A DNA stretch of 64,000 bases from Kiritimatiellia bacterium. GTDB taxonomy: Bacteria; Verrucomicrobiota; Kiritimatiellia; RFP12; DVOR01. The notes beneath the pieces were generated by a model. That model worked only from the letters and a program-made list of their open reading frames with translations, was not told the origin of the DNA and did no database searches. The translations under genes and the position numbers were made by a program. The stretch spans positions 699,286 to 763,285 of the forward strand of contig JAFXKZ010000002.1 of NCBI GenBank assembly GCA_017531445.1, given 5' to 3'. How positions within the stretch are numbered: the first letter of the stretch is position 1; each line of letters opens with the position of its first letter. Below are positions 35,283-44,463 of this stretch, piece by piece.

Positions 35283-38144
35283 ATGTCAGGCGACATTCTC
35301 ATCACCGGCGCACGGCAAAACAATCTTAAAGGCATCGATGTCCGCATCCCGCGCGACTCGCTTACCGTCATTACCGGGCTCTCCGGCTCGGGCAAAAGTT
35401 CGCTGGCCTTCGACACCCTCTATGCCGAAGGCCAGCGGCGGTATGTTGAAAGTCTCTCTGCTTACGCACGGCAATTCCTCGATCAATTGCAAAAACCCGA
35501 TGTTGAGCACATCGAAGGGCTCTCCCCGGCGATTGCCATTGAGCAACGCACCAGCGGCAGCAATCCACGCTCCATCGTGGCCACCGTCACGGAAATTCAC
35601 GACTATCTGCGCCTGCTCTGGGGAAACATCGGCCACGCCCATTGCCCCCACTGCGGCAAAGCCGTGCATCCGCAAAGCGCGGAACAAATCGTTGAGCACA
35701 TCACGCAATTGCCCGAAGGCACCAAGCTCCTTCTGCTTGCTCCTGTCGTGCGCGGACGTAAAGGTCGGCACGATGACGTCCGCACCCAATTGCAACGCCA
35801 AGGCTATGTCCGCGCACGCGTGGATGGGAAAATCCTTGATATCGAAACCGAATGGCCCGATCTTGATAAAAAATGTGCGCATCGGATTGATGTCGTCATC
35901 GACCGTTTAATCATTAAACCCGGTCAGAGAAGCCGTATCACCGACAGCGTGGAACAAGCCCTCCGTGCGGCGGACGGACTGGTGGAAGTGGCAATTGTCA
36001 GAGGAGAATCCACCCTCTATTCCGAAAAAAACGCCTGCGCCGACTGCGGTATCAGCTTTGAAGCCCTCAAACCACGCAGCTTCTCCTTCAACTCCCCCTA
36101 CGGTGCCTGTGCCAAATGTTCCGGGTTGGGTGCCCTCATGGTCTTTGACGAGGCACTGGTCGTTCCCGACAAGAGTAAACCTCTGCGCGAGGCGATTGTC
36201 GGATGGAGACGTGGCGGTCATCACCTTCTGATGTACTACAACTGGCTGCTCAGTGCCTTCGCAGAAAACCGGGGAATTGATCTGGATACCCCCTTTGAAG
36301 CCCTTCCGAAAAAGCTCCGGGAAGAACTGCTTCACGGCACAGGTTCGCAGCCGGTGGAATTGGTTTACTACCTCAAAGGCGTACGCAATACGATGGACAA
36401 ACCCTTTGAGGGCGTCCTTCCCAATCTGCAACGGCGTTACGCCGAGAGCGACAATGACGACACACGCGAAACGCTTTCCCAATTTCTCTCACCGGAACAA
36501 TGCCCCGAATGTCACGGCAAACGTCTCCGGCCGGAAAGTCGCGTTGCGACCGTTGGCGGACGCACCTTGCCGGAGATCATGGCGTTACCGGCGCGCGATG
36601 CGCTGGCTTTCTTCAATGCTCTGGCTGAAACAACACCGGAAGCCGCCGATGCCATCGTGCCGGAACCGCTCACTGCGCACGAACGCACCATCGCCACAGA
36701 CATCTTGAAAGAGATCCGCCGTCGGCTCAGCTTTTTAGTTGATGTCGGTCTGGACTATCTCTCACTTGAGCGCGAAAGTTCCACCCTCTCTGGCGGAGAA
36801 ATGCAGCGCATCCGCCTGGCTTCGCAAATCGGCAGCGGGCTTGTCGGCGTATTGTATGTGCTGGACGAACCGACTATCGGCTTGCATCCCCGGGATAACG
36901 AACGCCTCATTACAATGTTGCACCGCCTGCAACAACGCGGCAACACCGTGGTGGTGGTGGAGCATGATGAGGAGATGATCCGCCGCGCCGACTACATCAT
37001 TGACATCGGCCCCGGCGCAGGTTCACACGGCGGAAACCTCGTCTATCAGGGGCCGGCAAAGGGCTTGTTGAAGTGTAAACACTCCCTGACAGCCGATTAT
37101 CTCACCGGACGTAAAACCGTCCCCGTGCCCAAACGTGTGGCTCCAAGCGGACGATGGTTGACACTGGAAGCGTGTACACAAAACAACCTTCAGAGCCTTA
37201 CTGTCAAGTTACCTCTGGGCTGCTTCATCTGCGTTACCGGCGTCTCCGGATCGGGGAAATCAACCTTGGTCGATAATATTCTCAAACGCGCTTTGGCTCA
37301 TCATTTCTACGGATCGCGAGCGAAACCCGGCTGTTATAAAAAGATTACCGGATTGAAACATCTCGACAAAATGATCGAAATCGATCAGTCGCCTATCGGG
37401 CGAACGCCGCGTTCCAACCCTGTTACCTATACCGGATGTTTCACGGCAATCCGTGAACTTTTCGCCCAAACGCCGGCTGCGAAAGTGCGCGGTTACAAGC
37501 CCGGACGCTTCTCGTTCAATGTCAAAGGCGGCCGTTGCGAAGTTTGCCAAGGCGATGGTATGAAGCGATTGGAGATGCATTTTCTGCCCGATGTCTACGT
37601 TCCTTGCGAGCAATGCGGCGGCACCCGCTACAATCGTGAGACGCTGGAAGTGCGCTACAAGGGCAAAACCATCGATGATGTCTTGCGGATGACAATTGAC
37701 GAAGCGCTCGAATTTTTCCACGACATTCCGGCAATTGCCAATAAGCTTTCCACCATTTCCGAAGTCGGCTTGGGCTACATTTGTCTGGGACAATCGGCAA
37801 CAACGTTTTCCGGAGGCGAAGCGCAACGCATCAAATTAGCGACCGAACTTTCCAAGCGTGCAACCGGGAAAACGCTCTACATTCTGGATGAACCTACCAC
37901 CGGGCTGCACTTTGCCGATGTCCACAAACTGCTCTCTTTGCTCCAACGTTTGCGCGACCAAGGCAACACCGTCGTTGTAATCGAACACAATCTCGATATC
38001 ATCAAGTCGGCAGACTGGATAATAGATTTGGGGCCGGAGGGTGGAGACCGTGGTGGAACACTCGTTGCCTGTGGCACACCCGAAACGGTAGCAAGCGTTG
38101 CACACTCCTACACCGGCCAGGCATTAAAACCACTCCTTTCTTAA
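35283..38144 (+). CDS. uvrA: Excinuclease ABC subunit A
   Basis: This 953-residue ATPase recognises damaged DNA in nucleotide excision repair and hands it to UvrB. It has two ABC ATPase units. The first has Walker [20 protein letters not shown] and signature [18 protein letters not shown]. The second has [10 protein letters not shown] and [16 protein letters not shown]. Zinc-finger cysteine pairs are at CADCG...CAKCSGLG and CEVCQGDGM...[13 protein letters not shown] before the ATG supports the start. It is probably co-transcribed with epmA. mfd is at 22.4 kb. Confidence 0.97.
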   Translation: MSGDILITGARQNNLKGIDVRIPRDSLTVITGLSGSGKSSLAFDTLYAEGQRRYVESLSAYARQFLDQLQKPDVEHIEGLSPAIAIEQRTSGSNPRSIVATVTEIHDYLRLLWGNIGHAHCPHCGKAVHPQSAEQIVEHITQLPEGTKLLLLAPVVRGRKGRHDDVRTQLQRQGYVRARVDGKILDIETEWPDLDKKCAHRIDVVIDRLIIKPGQRSRITDSVEQALRAADGLVEVAIVRGESTLYSEKNACADCGISFEALKPRSFSFNSPYGACAKCSGLGALMVFDEALVVPDKSKPLREAIVGWRRGGHHLLMYYNWLLSAFAENRGIDLDTPFEALPKKLREELLHGTGSQPVELVYYLKGVRNTMDKPFEGVLPNLQRRYAESDNDDTRETLSQFLSPEQCPECHGKRLRPESRVATVGGRTLPEIMALPARDALAFFNALAETTPEAADAIVPEPLTAHERTIATDILKEIRRRLSFLVDVGLDYLSLERESSTLSGGEMQRIRLASQIGSGLVGVLYVLDEPTIGLHPRDNERLITMLHRLQQRGNTVVVVEHDEEMIRRADYIIDIGPGAGSHGGNLVYQGPAKGLLKCKHSLTADYLTGRKTVPVPKRVAPSGRWLTLEACTQNNLQSLTVKLPLGCFICVTGVSGSGKSTLVDNILKRALAHHFYGSRAKPGCYKKITGLKHLDKMIEIDQSPIGRTPRSNPVTYTGCFTAIRELFAQTPAAKVRGYKPGRFSFNVKGGRCEVCQGDGMKRLEMHFLPDVYVPCEQCGGTRYNRETLEVRYKGKTIDDVLRMTIDEALEFFHDIPAIANKLSTISEVGLGYICLGQSATTFSGGEAQRIKLATELSKRATGKTLYILDEPTTGLHFADVHKLLSLLQRLRDQGNTVVVIEHNLDIIKSADWIIDLGPEGGDRGGTLVACGTPETVASVAHSYTGQALKPLLS

Positions 38145-38273
38145 ACACAAATCACACCATTTACGCATCATTTGCCCAAAAGCATGCTAAACTAATGGCG
38201 CGATAGCATCATGAAGCCCACCATTTTGCACGCTTTCTCTCACCTTTTTATTCATTCATTTGGAGTATCAACC

Positions 38274-39440
38274 ATGAATCCGTTCGTGTATGACATCCCG
38301 GTAAAGGTCTATTTCGGGGAAAATCAATTCTGCTTTTTGGGCAAAGAGCTTGCCCGCTTCGGCAAACGTGTGCTACTGACCTACGGCGGCGGTTCCATTA
38401 AAAAGATTGGGCTTTACGACGTCATCCTTTCGGAACTGGCCAAAGAAGGACTGGAAGTCTACGAGCTTCCCGGCATTGAACCCAATCCGCGCATTGAATC
38501 CGTTCGCGCAGGGGCCCAATGCTGCAAGGAGCATCACATTGATGTGATTCTGGCTGTTGGTGGCGGCTCTACGCTTGACGCGGCAAAGTTTATGGCCGCA
38601 GGTGCCTGTGTTGATCACGACCCATGGGAATTCTTTACACGCGAAGCTCCTATTGAAAAAGCGTTGCCGCTCGTCACGGTGCTCACGCTTTCTGCTACCG
38701 GTTCCGAGATGGATTGCGGAGGCGTTATCAGCAATCTTGCCACACAGGATAAGCTCGGCCGGCTCGCGCCTCCGCTACTTCCCAAAGTCTCTTTCCTCGA
38801 TCCTACCGTGACCTATTCGGTAAGTCCCTACCAGACCGCCTGCGGCGCGGCCGATATGTTGAACCACATTCTGGAAGTCTACTTCACCACAGAACACGAC
38901 CTCTATATGCTTGATTGCTTCATGGAAGGATTGATGAAAACCATCCTCCGCTACACACCCATCGCCATGGAGCACCCCGACAACTACGAAGCTCGTGCCA
39001 ATCTCATGTGGACCTCCTCGTGGGCAATCAACGGTTTTATCAATGGCGGGAAACAGCACGACTGGAGTTGCCATCCCATGGAGCACGAACTTTCTGCTCG
39101 TTACGACATCACCCACGGCCTCGGCCTTGCAATCATCACCCCCCGATGGTTGCACTACTGTCTTGACGAGAGCACCGTCGCGAAATACGTCCAGTTCGGC
39201 GTCAATGTCTTCAACATCGACGCCTCCCTCCCACCCATGGACATCGCCCGGGAAAGTATCCGTCAATTGTCTGACTTCCTCTTCAAAACATTGAAACTCG
39301 ACGACACCTTCACCAAGGTCGGCATCTCTCCCGACGACATCCCCCTTATGGCACAGAAAGCCTGCCGCTGGGGCACCATCAACGGACTTAAGCCGCTCAC
39401 CCCAAAGGATGTTGAAGCCATCTTTACCATGTGTATCTGA
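38274..39440 (+). CDS. Iron-containing alcohol dehydrogenase (butanol dehydrogenase type)
   Basis: This 388-residue NAD(P)-dependent enzyme of the BDH/YqhD group reduces aldehydes in fermentation. GGGSTLDAAKFMAAG is the nucleotide-binding motif, and LSATGSEMDCGGVISN the family signature. The metal ligands lie in GAADMLNHILEVYF and QHDWSCHPMEHELSARYDITHGLGLA. The start at 38274 is supported by GGAG 8-10 bases upstream; an earlier in-frame ATG at 38211 adds 21 residues without homology. TGCTAAACT at 38186-38194 is a possible extended -10 box. Two terminators follow, so it is a single-gene unit. Confidence 0.93.
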   Translation: MNPFVYDIPVKVYFGENQFCFLGKELARFGKRVLLTYGGGSIKKIGLYDVILSELAKEGLEVYELPGIEPNPRIESVRAGAQCCKEHHIDVILAVGGGSTLDAAKFMAAGACVDHDPWEFFTREAPIEKALPLVTVLTLSATGSEMDCGGVISNLATQDKLGRLAPPLLPKVSFLDPTVTYSVSPYQTACGAADMLNHILEVYFTTEHDLYMLDCFMEGLMKTILRYTPIAMEHPDNYEARANLMWTSSWAINGFINGGKQHDWSCHPMEHELSARYDITHGLGLAIITPRWLHYCLDESTVAKYVQFGVNVFNIDASLPPMDIARESIRQLSDFLFKTLKLDDTFTKVGISPDDIPLMAQKACRWGTINGLKPLTPKDVEAIFTMCI

Positions 39441-39460
39441 GCACGTTAAGCCCCTCTTCC

Positions 39461-39483
39461 GCCTCTATGGGAGGCTTCTTTTT
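39461..39483 (+). terminator. Alcohol dehydrogenase terminator 1
   Basis: The stem GCCTC/GAGGC has a 5-base loop and is followed by TTCTTTTTC. Confidence 0.65.
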
Positions 39484-39491
39484 CCCCTCAA

Positions 39492-39517
39492 CCGCCCGAC
39501 AACCATCGGGCGGCTTT
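39492..39517 (+). terminator. Alcohol dehydrogenase terminator 2
   Basis: An 8-bp stem CCGCCCGA/TCGGGCGG has a 6-base loop and is followed by CTTTT. It lies a few bases after terminator 1. Confidence 0.7.
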
Positions 39518-39677
39518 TCGTTTACACTCCACCTTCTCGGAAGATTTACGCAGCGAGATTTTGCTCCGCTGTCGGCATCCATCGCACCGCTTTGCAAACC
39601 ACCCGAAAACACATTGCGCCTCATGTAAGCCGTCTGACATCGCTTTTTCCGCAAACCAAACAGGCAAAACGGCAAAG

Positions 39678-39750
39678 AAAAAACCCTCCCGAACAATGTT
39701 CGTGGAGGGGTGGGGTTGTGTGTCTGTGTAGGAGAATGTGTTTTGAAAAC
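39678..39750 (-). ncRNA. Candidate small RNA, about 73 nt
   Basis: A consensus promoter (-35 TTGCAC, 17 bp, -10 TATTAT, at 39785-39757 on the minus strand) predicts a transcript from about 39750. It ends in a terminator: stem CCCTCC/GGAGGG with an inner GAACA/TGTTC pairing and six T (39709-39678). The transcript has no ATG or ribosome site. Its 5' part is unstructured and rich in C and A, with TTCTCCTACAC and ACCCCACCCC that could pair with ribosome-binding sites. I know no family that fits. The RNA lies in a convergent gap. It is a candidate, not proven. Confidence 0.5.
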
Positions 39751-39756
39751 GCGAAT

Positions 39757-39785
39757 ATAATACCAAAAGCAACACGCCTGTGCAA
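39757..39785 (-). promoter_or_regulatory. Promoter of the candidate small RNA
   Basis: TTGCAC (39785-39780) and TATTAT (39762-39757) are 17 bp apart, and the -10 box is preceded by TGG. It is one of the best sigma-70-like promoters in the window. Confidence 0.6.
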
Positions 39786-40099
39786 GCAAAAAAAGCATCT
39801 TACCCGAAAGAGTGCCTCTGAACCATCCGGGGAGTCACCTCGCCGCCACGTTTTAAGACGTGCGCCATCTCTGCCAAGCCCTTCATGTCCACCCTCCCCC
39901 GCGATGCTCCACAACTTTACGGCAGCACCCGAAAGCGTTTCCTTTACAAAACGTGCTTCGCCTAAAACACGTATTCCCCATAAAAATCCCAAAAAAGAAG
40001 TCATCTGCCACCACGGTTCGGCTTCCCAAAAACGGAGACAGCGCACCTTTCAACCGCACGTCTGCGCACTCCCGGGAAACTCCCCCCATGCTTTGCATT

Positions 40100-40185
40100 C
40101 ACTGTCGGCGACATTGACCTTACGTTTCGCCCATTTTCGTTCTGCATCCCGCCGAGATTCACTTGCAATATCGCCGATGTTGAAA
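40100..40185. repeat. Phased 22-bp repeat element F
   Basis: Cores start at 40106 (forward, TCGGCGACATT), 40128 (inverted, TTTCGCCCATTTTC), 40150 (inverted, CCCGCCGAGATTC) and 40172 (inverted, TATCGCCGATGTTG), exactly 22 bp apart each time. The layout is FRRR. Confidence 0.85.
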
Positions 40186-40275
40186 ACGGACACAGCCCGA
40201 ACGTCAAAACAACTCCGCGAAAGGGTTATTCTCACCCTCCCGCGACTATCTCCGCCACCACGACTGAATGCCTTC

Positions 40276-41889
40276 TTAAAGCAGCTGTTGCCCGGATGAT
40301 AAATAGAGAATCTGCCCCGTAACAGAAGGCGAGGTTAACAGAAATTCCAACGCCGCGGCGATTTCACGGGACGTTGGACGCGGCGTCAGACAATCGCCCG
40401 CCTTTTCCGAATGTTCCTTCTGGGGCGGCGGAAAGACCGGACCGGGTGCAATCGCATTAACACGCGCCGCGCATCGCGTTTTGCACATCACCGCCCCAAG
40501 CCCCGGAGAAGGCGTTTCTTCAGACGTGCAGCACCCCTCTCTAAGTTTTCGCGCTGCGTTGTCCCCCGACAACGTGGACTTCTGTTCAAAAACCGCCGTT
40601 TCTTGCGCACCTTCGCGCCCCCACTCCAATGCCTTTTCAAGCGTCCAGTCCATCAATTTTTGTTTGGAATAAAGATACGCACGGACCGCACTCGGCACAG
40701 AAGACAACTTGCGCTGAACGCGCGCATCCAAAAACGTGACGATTTGCGCCGAAGGGAAGCGTTGATGGAACGCCCTCGCCAAACGGACAATTGCATGGAA
40801 ATTCGCCTGATCCATGCGTTCCTGTGGCGCATTCAACTCAAAAAGTCCTGCAAAAAATACCGCCGCATCACACGTTTTGATTTGTGCAACCGCTTGCTCC
40901 GGAGCAAATGTATTCTCCAGAAAATCACCGTATTCCCTGCGCGATAGAACGCAAATCTCAAAGCCTCTTCTTGACAACAGCGGCAATACCGCCGCACCAA
41001 TCCGTCCCGGACCAACGAAAACAACACGGAGGCGTTTTGCCCCTCCAAACGCGTCAGGCTTGCGATGCGCACACGATTTCACACACGCTGCAAAAATCCG
41101 CTTCATGCTATTCCACACAGACAAGAAACCACATTCCCCCTCCCTTTGCACCACACCTTGCGTACACTTTGACAATTCGTCACCCACTCCCGGCACCCGT
41201 GCCAACCGTTCCCGGTCAAAGGCTCCACTTACATCAATTGAATCAGCATCCCCTCTCCGACACATATCCCCAACCGCTTCCGGAAAGCCTGCGTTCCCCG
41301 CCAACAATACCTTCTTTCGGGTGCACAACATTTGCGGATCTGCATCCGGCATACTTACGTCCACCATCGATGAATCCGTGTCACGGGCGGGGGTTTTCTG
41401 CGCATTAGCCTCCGGCATACATACGCCCCCTACCGATGAAATCGTATTGTGAGCGGAGGCTTTCCGTGCGTCCATCTCCGGCGCAACTACACGCCCCTCC
41501 AATGACGCCGTGTCGTCCACATCCGGCATCCGTGCCAACCGTTCCCGGTCAAAGGCTCCACTTACATCAATTGAATCAGCATCCCCTCTCCGACACATCT
41601 CCCCAACCGCTTCCGGGAAGCCTGCGTTCCCCGCCGATGAAGCCATCCCCTCCAGATTCCGCACCCGATCAACGCGTCCTTGCTTCACAGAAAACGATTC
41701 TCCGGGCAATCGTTGCGCCCGTTTCGATAGTACTTTCACGAATTTCCATGCCCAATGACACGTATTTGCATCAACATCACCGCAACACTCATCACTGCGG
41801 CACACTTCAGCCTTTGCCATGCGGCGTGCCTTTTGCGCAATCATCCCCAAAAATCCCGCAAGAGCAGCAACGCCGACAATGAGACCCAT
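40276..41889 (-). CDS. Membrane-anchored SDR-like protein with internal repeats
   Basis: This 537-residue protein starts with a hydrophobic helix (MGLIVGVAALAGFLGMIAQK) and a Cys-rich patch. Residues about 80-240 are built from roughly 22-residue repeats (such as DTDSSMVDVSMPDADPQMLC) inside a duplicated 38-residue block, AGNAGFPEAVG...RERLAR. The C-terminal 250 residues look like a short-chain dehydrogenase: VVFVGPGRIGAAVLPLLSRRG replaces the usual T-G-x-x-x-G-x-G, YLYSKQKLMDWTL gives Tyr-x-x-x-Lys, and VNAIAPGPVFP is typical. The C-terminus recalls FolM-type pteridine reductases. AGAGGAG 10 bases before the ATG supports the start. It follows infC by 43 bases, where rpmI and rplT usually are. 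Confidence 0.6.
   Translation of the reverse strand: MGLIVGVAALAGFLGMIAQKARRMAKAEVCRSDECCGDVDANTCHWAWKFVKVLSKRAQRLPGESFSVKQGRVDRVRNLEGMASSAGNAGFPEAVGEMCRRGDADSIDVSGAFDRERLARMPDVDDTASLEGRVVAPEMDARKASAHNTISSVGGVCMPEANAQKTPARDTDSSMVDVSMPDADPQMLCTRKKVLLAGNAGFPEAVGDMCRRGDADSIDVSGAFDRERLARVPGVGDELSKCTQGVVQREGECGFLSVWNSMKRIFAACVKSCAHRKPDAFGGAKRLRVVFVGPGRIGAAVLPLLSRRGFEICVLSRREYGDFLENTFAPEQAVAQIKTCDAAVFFAGLFELNAPQERMDQANFHAIVRLARAFHQRFPSAQIVTFLDARVQRKLSSVPSAVRAYLYSKQKLMDWTLEKALEWGREGAQETAVFEQKSTLSGDNAARKLREGCCTSEETPSPGLGAVMCKTRCAARVNAIAPGPVFPPPQKEHSEKAGDCLTPRPTSREIAAALEFLLTSPSVTGQILYLSSGQQLL
41190..41302. repeat. Internal direct repeat, copy 1
   Basis: The 113-base block aligns without gaps with 41523-41635, with about three mismatches by eye. 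The offset is 333 bases (111 codons), so the reading frame is kept. Both copies lie in the SDR-like gene. Confidence 0.85.
41523..41635. repeat. Internal direct repeat, copy 2
   Basis: This is the partner of 41190-41302. Between the copies about three 66-base units repeat imperfectly, each with a CATCCGGC or CCTCCGGC-like segment, so the region is a degenerate minisatellite with a higher-order duplication. Confidence 0.8.
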
Positions 41890-41932
41890 CTCAGCATCAC
41901 TCCTCTTGGAGACCTTTGTTTGATTGGTAAAA

Positions 41933-42565
41933 TTACGAACGCGTTGGGCTCAAACCCGGCGCATGACGCGGCGGCGGTGCAGAGTCTGCCGGAGCGGCTT
42001 TCTTACCACCTTTCACCGACTTCGGAGCGAGCAAACAACCCAAGGTGCGGCCAAGCAACTTGGGAGGCTGCTCCACTTGCGCCTTCTCCGAGCACTGCTC
42101 AATCACATTCTTGATCATCTCTTCGCCAAGCTCCCGGTGCGCATTCTCACGTCCGCGGAACATCAACGAAACCTTGACCTTATTCCCTTGCTCAATGAAG
42201 CCAAGAATCTCACGCACCTTACGCGTTACATCACCCACATCAGTCGCGGCATGAAACTTGATTTCCTTGACCTGCGTCGCCTTCGCATTCTTGCGTGCCT
42301 GCTTCTGCTTAAGGCTTTCTTCATAGCGGAACTTGCCATAATCCATCAGCTTGCAGACCGGCGGCTGTGCATTCGGTGTGATCTCCACAAGGTCAAGACC
42401 TTGCGCTTCTGCGAGGGCTTGCGCCTTGCGCGTCGGCATCACGCCGAGCATCTTACCGGTGGAATCCACAACGCGGACTTCCGGCACACGAATTTTATAG
42501 TTGGTACGAACGAAGTTGTTTGTCTTGCGTCCGCTCTGATCGTTACGGTCTTGGGGGAATGCCAA
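41933..42565 (-). CDS. infC: Translation initiation factor IF-3
   Basis: This 210-residue factor checks start codons and keeps the ribosomal subunits apart. The N-domain has IRVPEVRVVDSTGKMLGV and PVCKLMDYGKFRYE; the C-domain has VKEIKFHAATDVGD and VKVSLMFRGRE. The start codon is TTG at 42565, with AGGAG 8 bases upstream; no ATG or GTG fits the N-terminus. Since IF-3 itself rejects weak start codons, this suggests self-regulation, as with ATT in E. coli infC. The C-terminal 30 residues are a Lys/Pro/Ala-rich extension. thrS lies 30 bases upstream. The usual rpmI-rplT genes do not follow. Confidence 0.95.
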   Translation of the reverse strand: MAFPQDRNDQSGRKTNNFVRTNYKIRVPEVRVVDSTGKMLGVMPTRKAQALAEAQGLDLVEITPNAQPPVCKLMDYGKFRYEESLKQKQARKNAKATQVKEIKFHAATDVGDVTRKVREILGFIEQGNKVKVSLMFRGRENAHRELGEEMIKNVIEQCSEKAQVEQPPKLLGRTLGCLLAPKSVKGGKKAAPADSAPPPRHAPGLSPTRS

Positions 42566-42595
42566 GTGAATCTCTCCTGTTACGGGTTTGTGTTC

Positions 42596-44335
42596 TTACT
42601 GTTCTGATGTTTCGTTGCGAATCATCTCAATAAAGGCTTCTGGAGTCATGGTGCCAAGGTCGCCCTTCTCGCGGCTTCGCACGGCGACAACGCCTGCTTC
42701 TGCTTCACGTCCGCCAATGACAAGCATATAGGGCACCTTCGCCAACGTCGCCTTGCGAATTTTTGCCCCCACTTTGTCATTTGAAGGATCCACCTCCACG
42801 CGCAGGTCCGCCGCCTGAAGCTTTGCCAAAACTTCACGCGCCATCGGCACTTGCGCATCGGTAATCGGCAGCACTTTCGCCTGCACCGGGGCCAACCATA
42901 CGGGAAACGCTCCGGCATAATGCTCAATCAAAATCCCGAAGAAGCGTTCCAACGAACCCAGTAATGCTCGATGCACCATGTAAGGACGATGCTCTTTACC
43001 ATCTTCTCCGACGTAAGTAAGATCAAAGCGTTCAGGCAAGTTAAAGTCGAATTGAATCGTTCCCAGTTGCCATTCCCGCCCAAGCGCATCCTTGATCTTC
43101 ATATCAATCTTGGGACCGTAGAACGCACCACCGCCTTCATCCACCTCGTAGTGCATTCCCTCTGCCTCCAGTGCCGAACGCAACGATGCTGTAGCCTGTT
43201 CCCACTTTTCTGGATCTCCCACAGCTTTTTCGGGGCGGGTGGAAAGGTAAGCCGTGATATCCCGGAATCCGAAACGGTGCAAGATGTGCAGACAGAACTT
43301 CACAGTGAAGCGGATTTCTTCCTCAATTTTCTCCGGCGCACAGAAGATATGCGCATCATCCTGTGTGAAGCCCCGGACGCGGAAAAGCCCATGTCGCACA
43401 CCGTCTTTCTCGTAACGGTAAACCGTTCCCAGCTCTGCCCAACGCAAGGGCAGGTCGCGATAACTGTACTTTTTGGCGAGATACGCCTGAATGTGAAACG
43501 GACAGTTCATCGGCTTTGCATAATACGTTTCCTGAACTGCCTTGTCTCCCTCGCCCTCTGTCACGTTCATCGGCGGGAACATTCCATCTTTATAGAAGCC
43601 GAGATGCCCGGAAGTCTGCCAGAGATTCGCCCGCCCGATATGCGGCGTAAAGAGCATTTCATACCCATGACGGAAGTGTTCTTTGCGCCAGTAGTCCTCA
43701 ATCGCCACGCGAACCCGTGCACCTTTGGGCAACCAATGCGCCAACCCGGGGCCGACACTTTCCGTAATCGTGAAGAGTTCCAGCTCTTTTCCGAGTTTAC
43801 GATGATCGCGTTTCTTTGCTTCTTCAATCCGGTTGAGAATGGCGTCAAGCTCTTTTTGCGAAGGCGCGGCGATACCATAAAGACGCTGCAACATCTTATT
43901 TTTCTCGCTGCCGCGATAATAGCTTCCGGCCACACTCATCAATTTCACCGCGCCGATGCACCCGCTGTGCTCTACGTGCGGCCCGCGGCACAAATCCACG
44001 TAGTCGCCGGTGCGATAGAGACTGACCGTTTCACCTTCCGGAATATCGGCGAGACGATCCAATTTGTAGGGTTGATCTTTGAAGATTTCCGCAGCCTGTT
44101 CGCGCGTAACTTCTTCGCGGACAAAGGGCAATTTCGCGCCAATCAACTTGCGGACAGCCTTTTCAATAACCGGGAAATCCTCGGCACTCAAGCGATGTTC
44201 CAAGTCAAAGTCATAGTAAAATCCGTCTTCTGTAGCCGGACCAATATCAATCTTGACATTCTCAAAGAGCGAACATACGGCGGAAGCCACCAGGTGGGCA
44301 GCACTATGCCGGAGTTCTTCAATTGTTGCACTCAT
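42596..44335 (-). CDS. thrS: Threonyl-tRNA synthetase lacking the TGS domain
   Basis: This 579-residue enzyme charges tRNA-Thr. It begins directly at the editing domain (LRHSAAHLVASAV, with DLCRGPHVEHSG as the second editing motif), so the N-terminal TGS domain of about 60 residues is missing. The catalytic core has the zinc ligands in PMNCPFH, DDAHIF and MVHRALLGS. The anticodon-binding domain begins at WLAPVQAKVLPITDAQ. The ATG at 44335 is chosen because AAGGAG lies 8 bases upstream. A TATAAT box at 44368-44363 gives a leader of about 20 bases. It is the first gene of a thrS-infC-SDR operon. Confidence 0.96.
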   Translation of the reverse strand: MSATIEELRHSAAHLVASAVCSLFENVKIDIGPATEDGFYYDFDLEHRLSAEDFPVIEKAVRKLIGAKLPFVREEVTREQAAEIFKDQPYKLDRLADIPEGETVSLYRTGDYVDLCRGPHVEHSGCIGAVKLMSVAGSYYRGSEKNKMLQRLYGIAAPSQKELDAILNRIEEAKKRDHRKLGKELELFTITESVGPGLAHWLPKGARVRVAIEDYWRKEHFRHGYEMLFTPHIGRANLWQTSGHLGFYKDGMFPPMNVTEGEGDKAVQETYYAKPMNCPFHIQAYLAKKYSYRDLPLRWAELGTVYRYEKDGVRHGLFRVRGFTQDDAHIFCAPEKIEEEIRFTVKFCLHILHRFGFRDITAYLSTRPEKAVGDPEKWEQATASLRSALEAEGMHYEVDEGGGAFYGPKIDMKIKDALGREWQLGTIQFDFNLPERFDLTYVGEDGKEHRPYMVHRALLGSLERFFGILIEHYAGAFPVWLAPVQAKVLPITDAQVPMAREVLAKLQAADLRVEVDPSNDKVGAKIRKATLAKVPYMLVIGGREAEAGVVAVRSREKGDLGTMTPEAFIEMIRNETSEQ

Positions 44336-44362
44336 TCTCAAAGCTCCTTAAAATCGTGGGAA

Positions 44363-44368
44363 ATTATA
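44363..44368 (-). promoter_or_regulatory. -10 box of the thrS operon
   Basis: TATAAT is preceded by GG and lies 27 bases before the ATG. No strong -35 box is seen, and the leader is too short for a T-box. Confidence 0.45.
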
Positions 44369-44411
44369 CCTTAAATTTGCACACTTCGGGAAAAGAAAAC
44401 CACGTTTTTCA

Positions 44412-44432
44412 GCAAAAAGTGCATCTTTTTGC
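44412..44432 (-). terminator. Possible terminator of the secreted hypothetical gene
   Basis: The inverted repeat GCAAAAAG/CTTTTTGC has a 5-base loop and is located 32-52 bases after the stop of the upstream gene. It is A/T-rich and lacks a further T run. Confidence 0.35.
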
Positions 44433-44463
44433 ATTCAAAACGCGGTAAGCGTCCAACTTCGAC

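Larger units (their letters stand above)
39441..40275. other. 835-base convergent intergenic region
   Basis: It contains two plus-strand terminators, the candidate small RNA on the minus strand and repeat element F. A 296-codon plus frame crosses it but runs through these features and has no ribosome site, so it is not called. Confidence 0.5.

Noticed and set aside
39409-40299. 296-codon plus-strand frame across the ADH-SDR gap
   Set aside because: It runs through two terminators, the candidate small RNA and repeat element F, and has no ribosome site.
42971-44374. 467-codon plus-strand open frame opposite thrS
   Set aside because: It is entirely antisense to thrS, which has intact motifs, a ribosome site and a promoter. 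Its composition is a shadow of the coding strand.
44340-44400. T-box leader before thrS
   Set aside because: The predicted leader is only about 20 bases, too short for a T-box, and no T-box sequence is seen.
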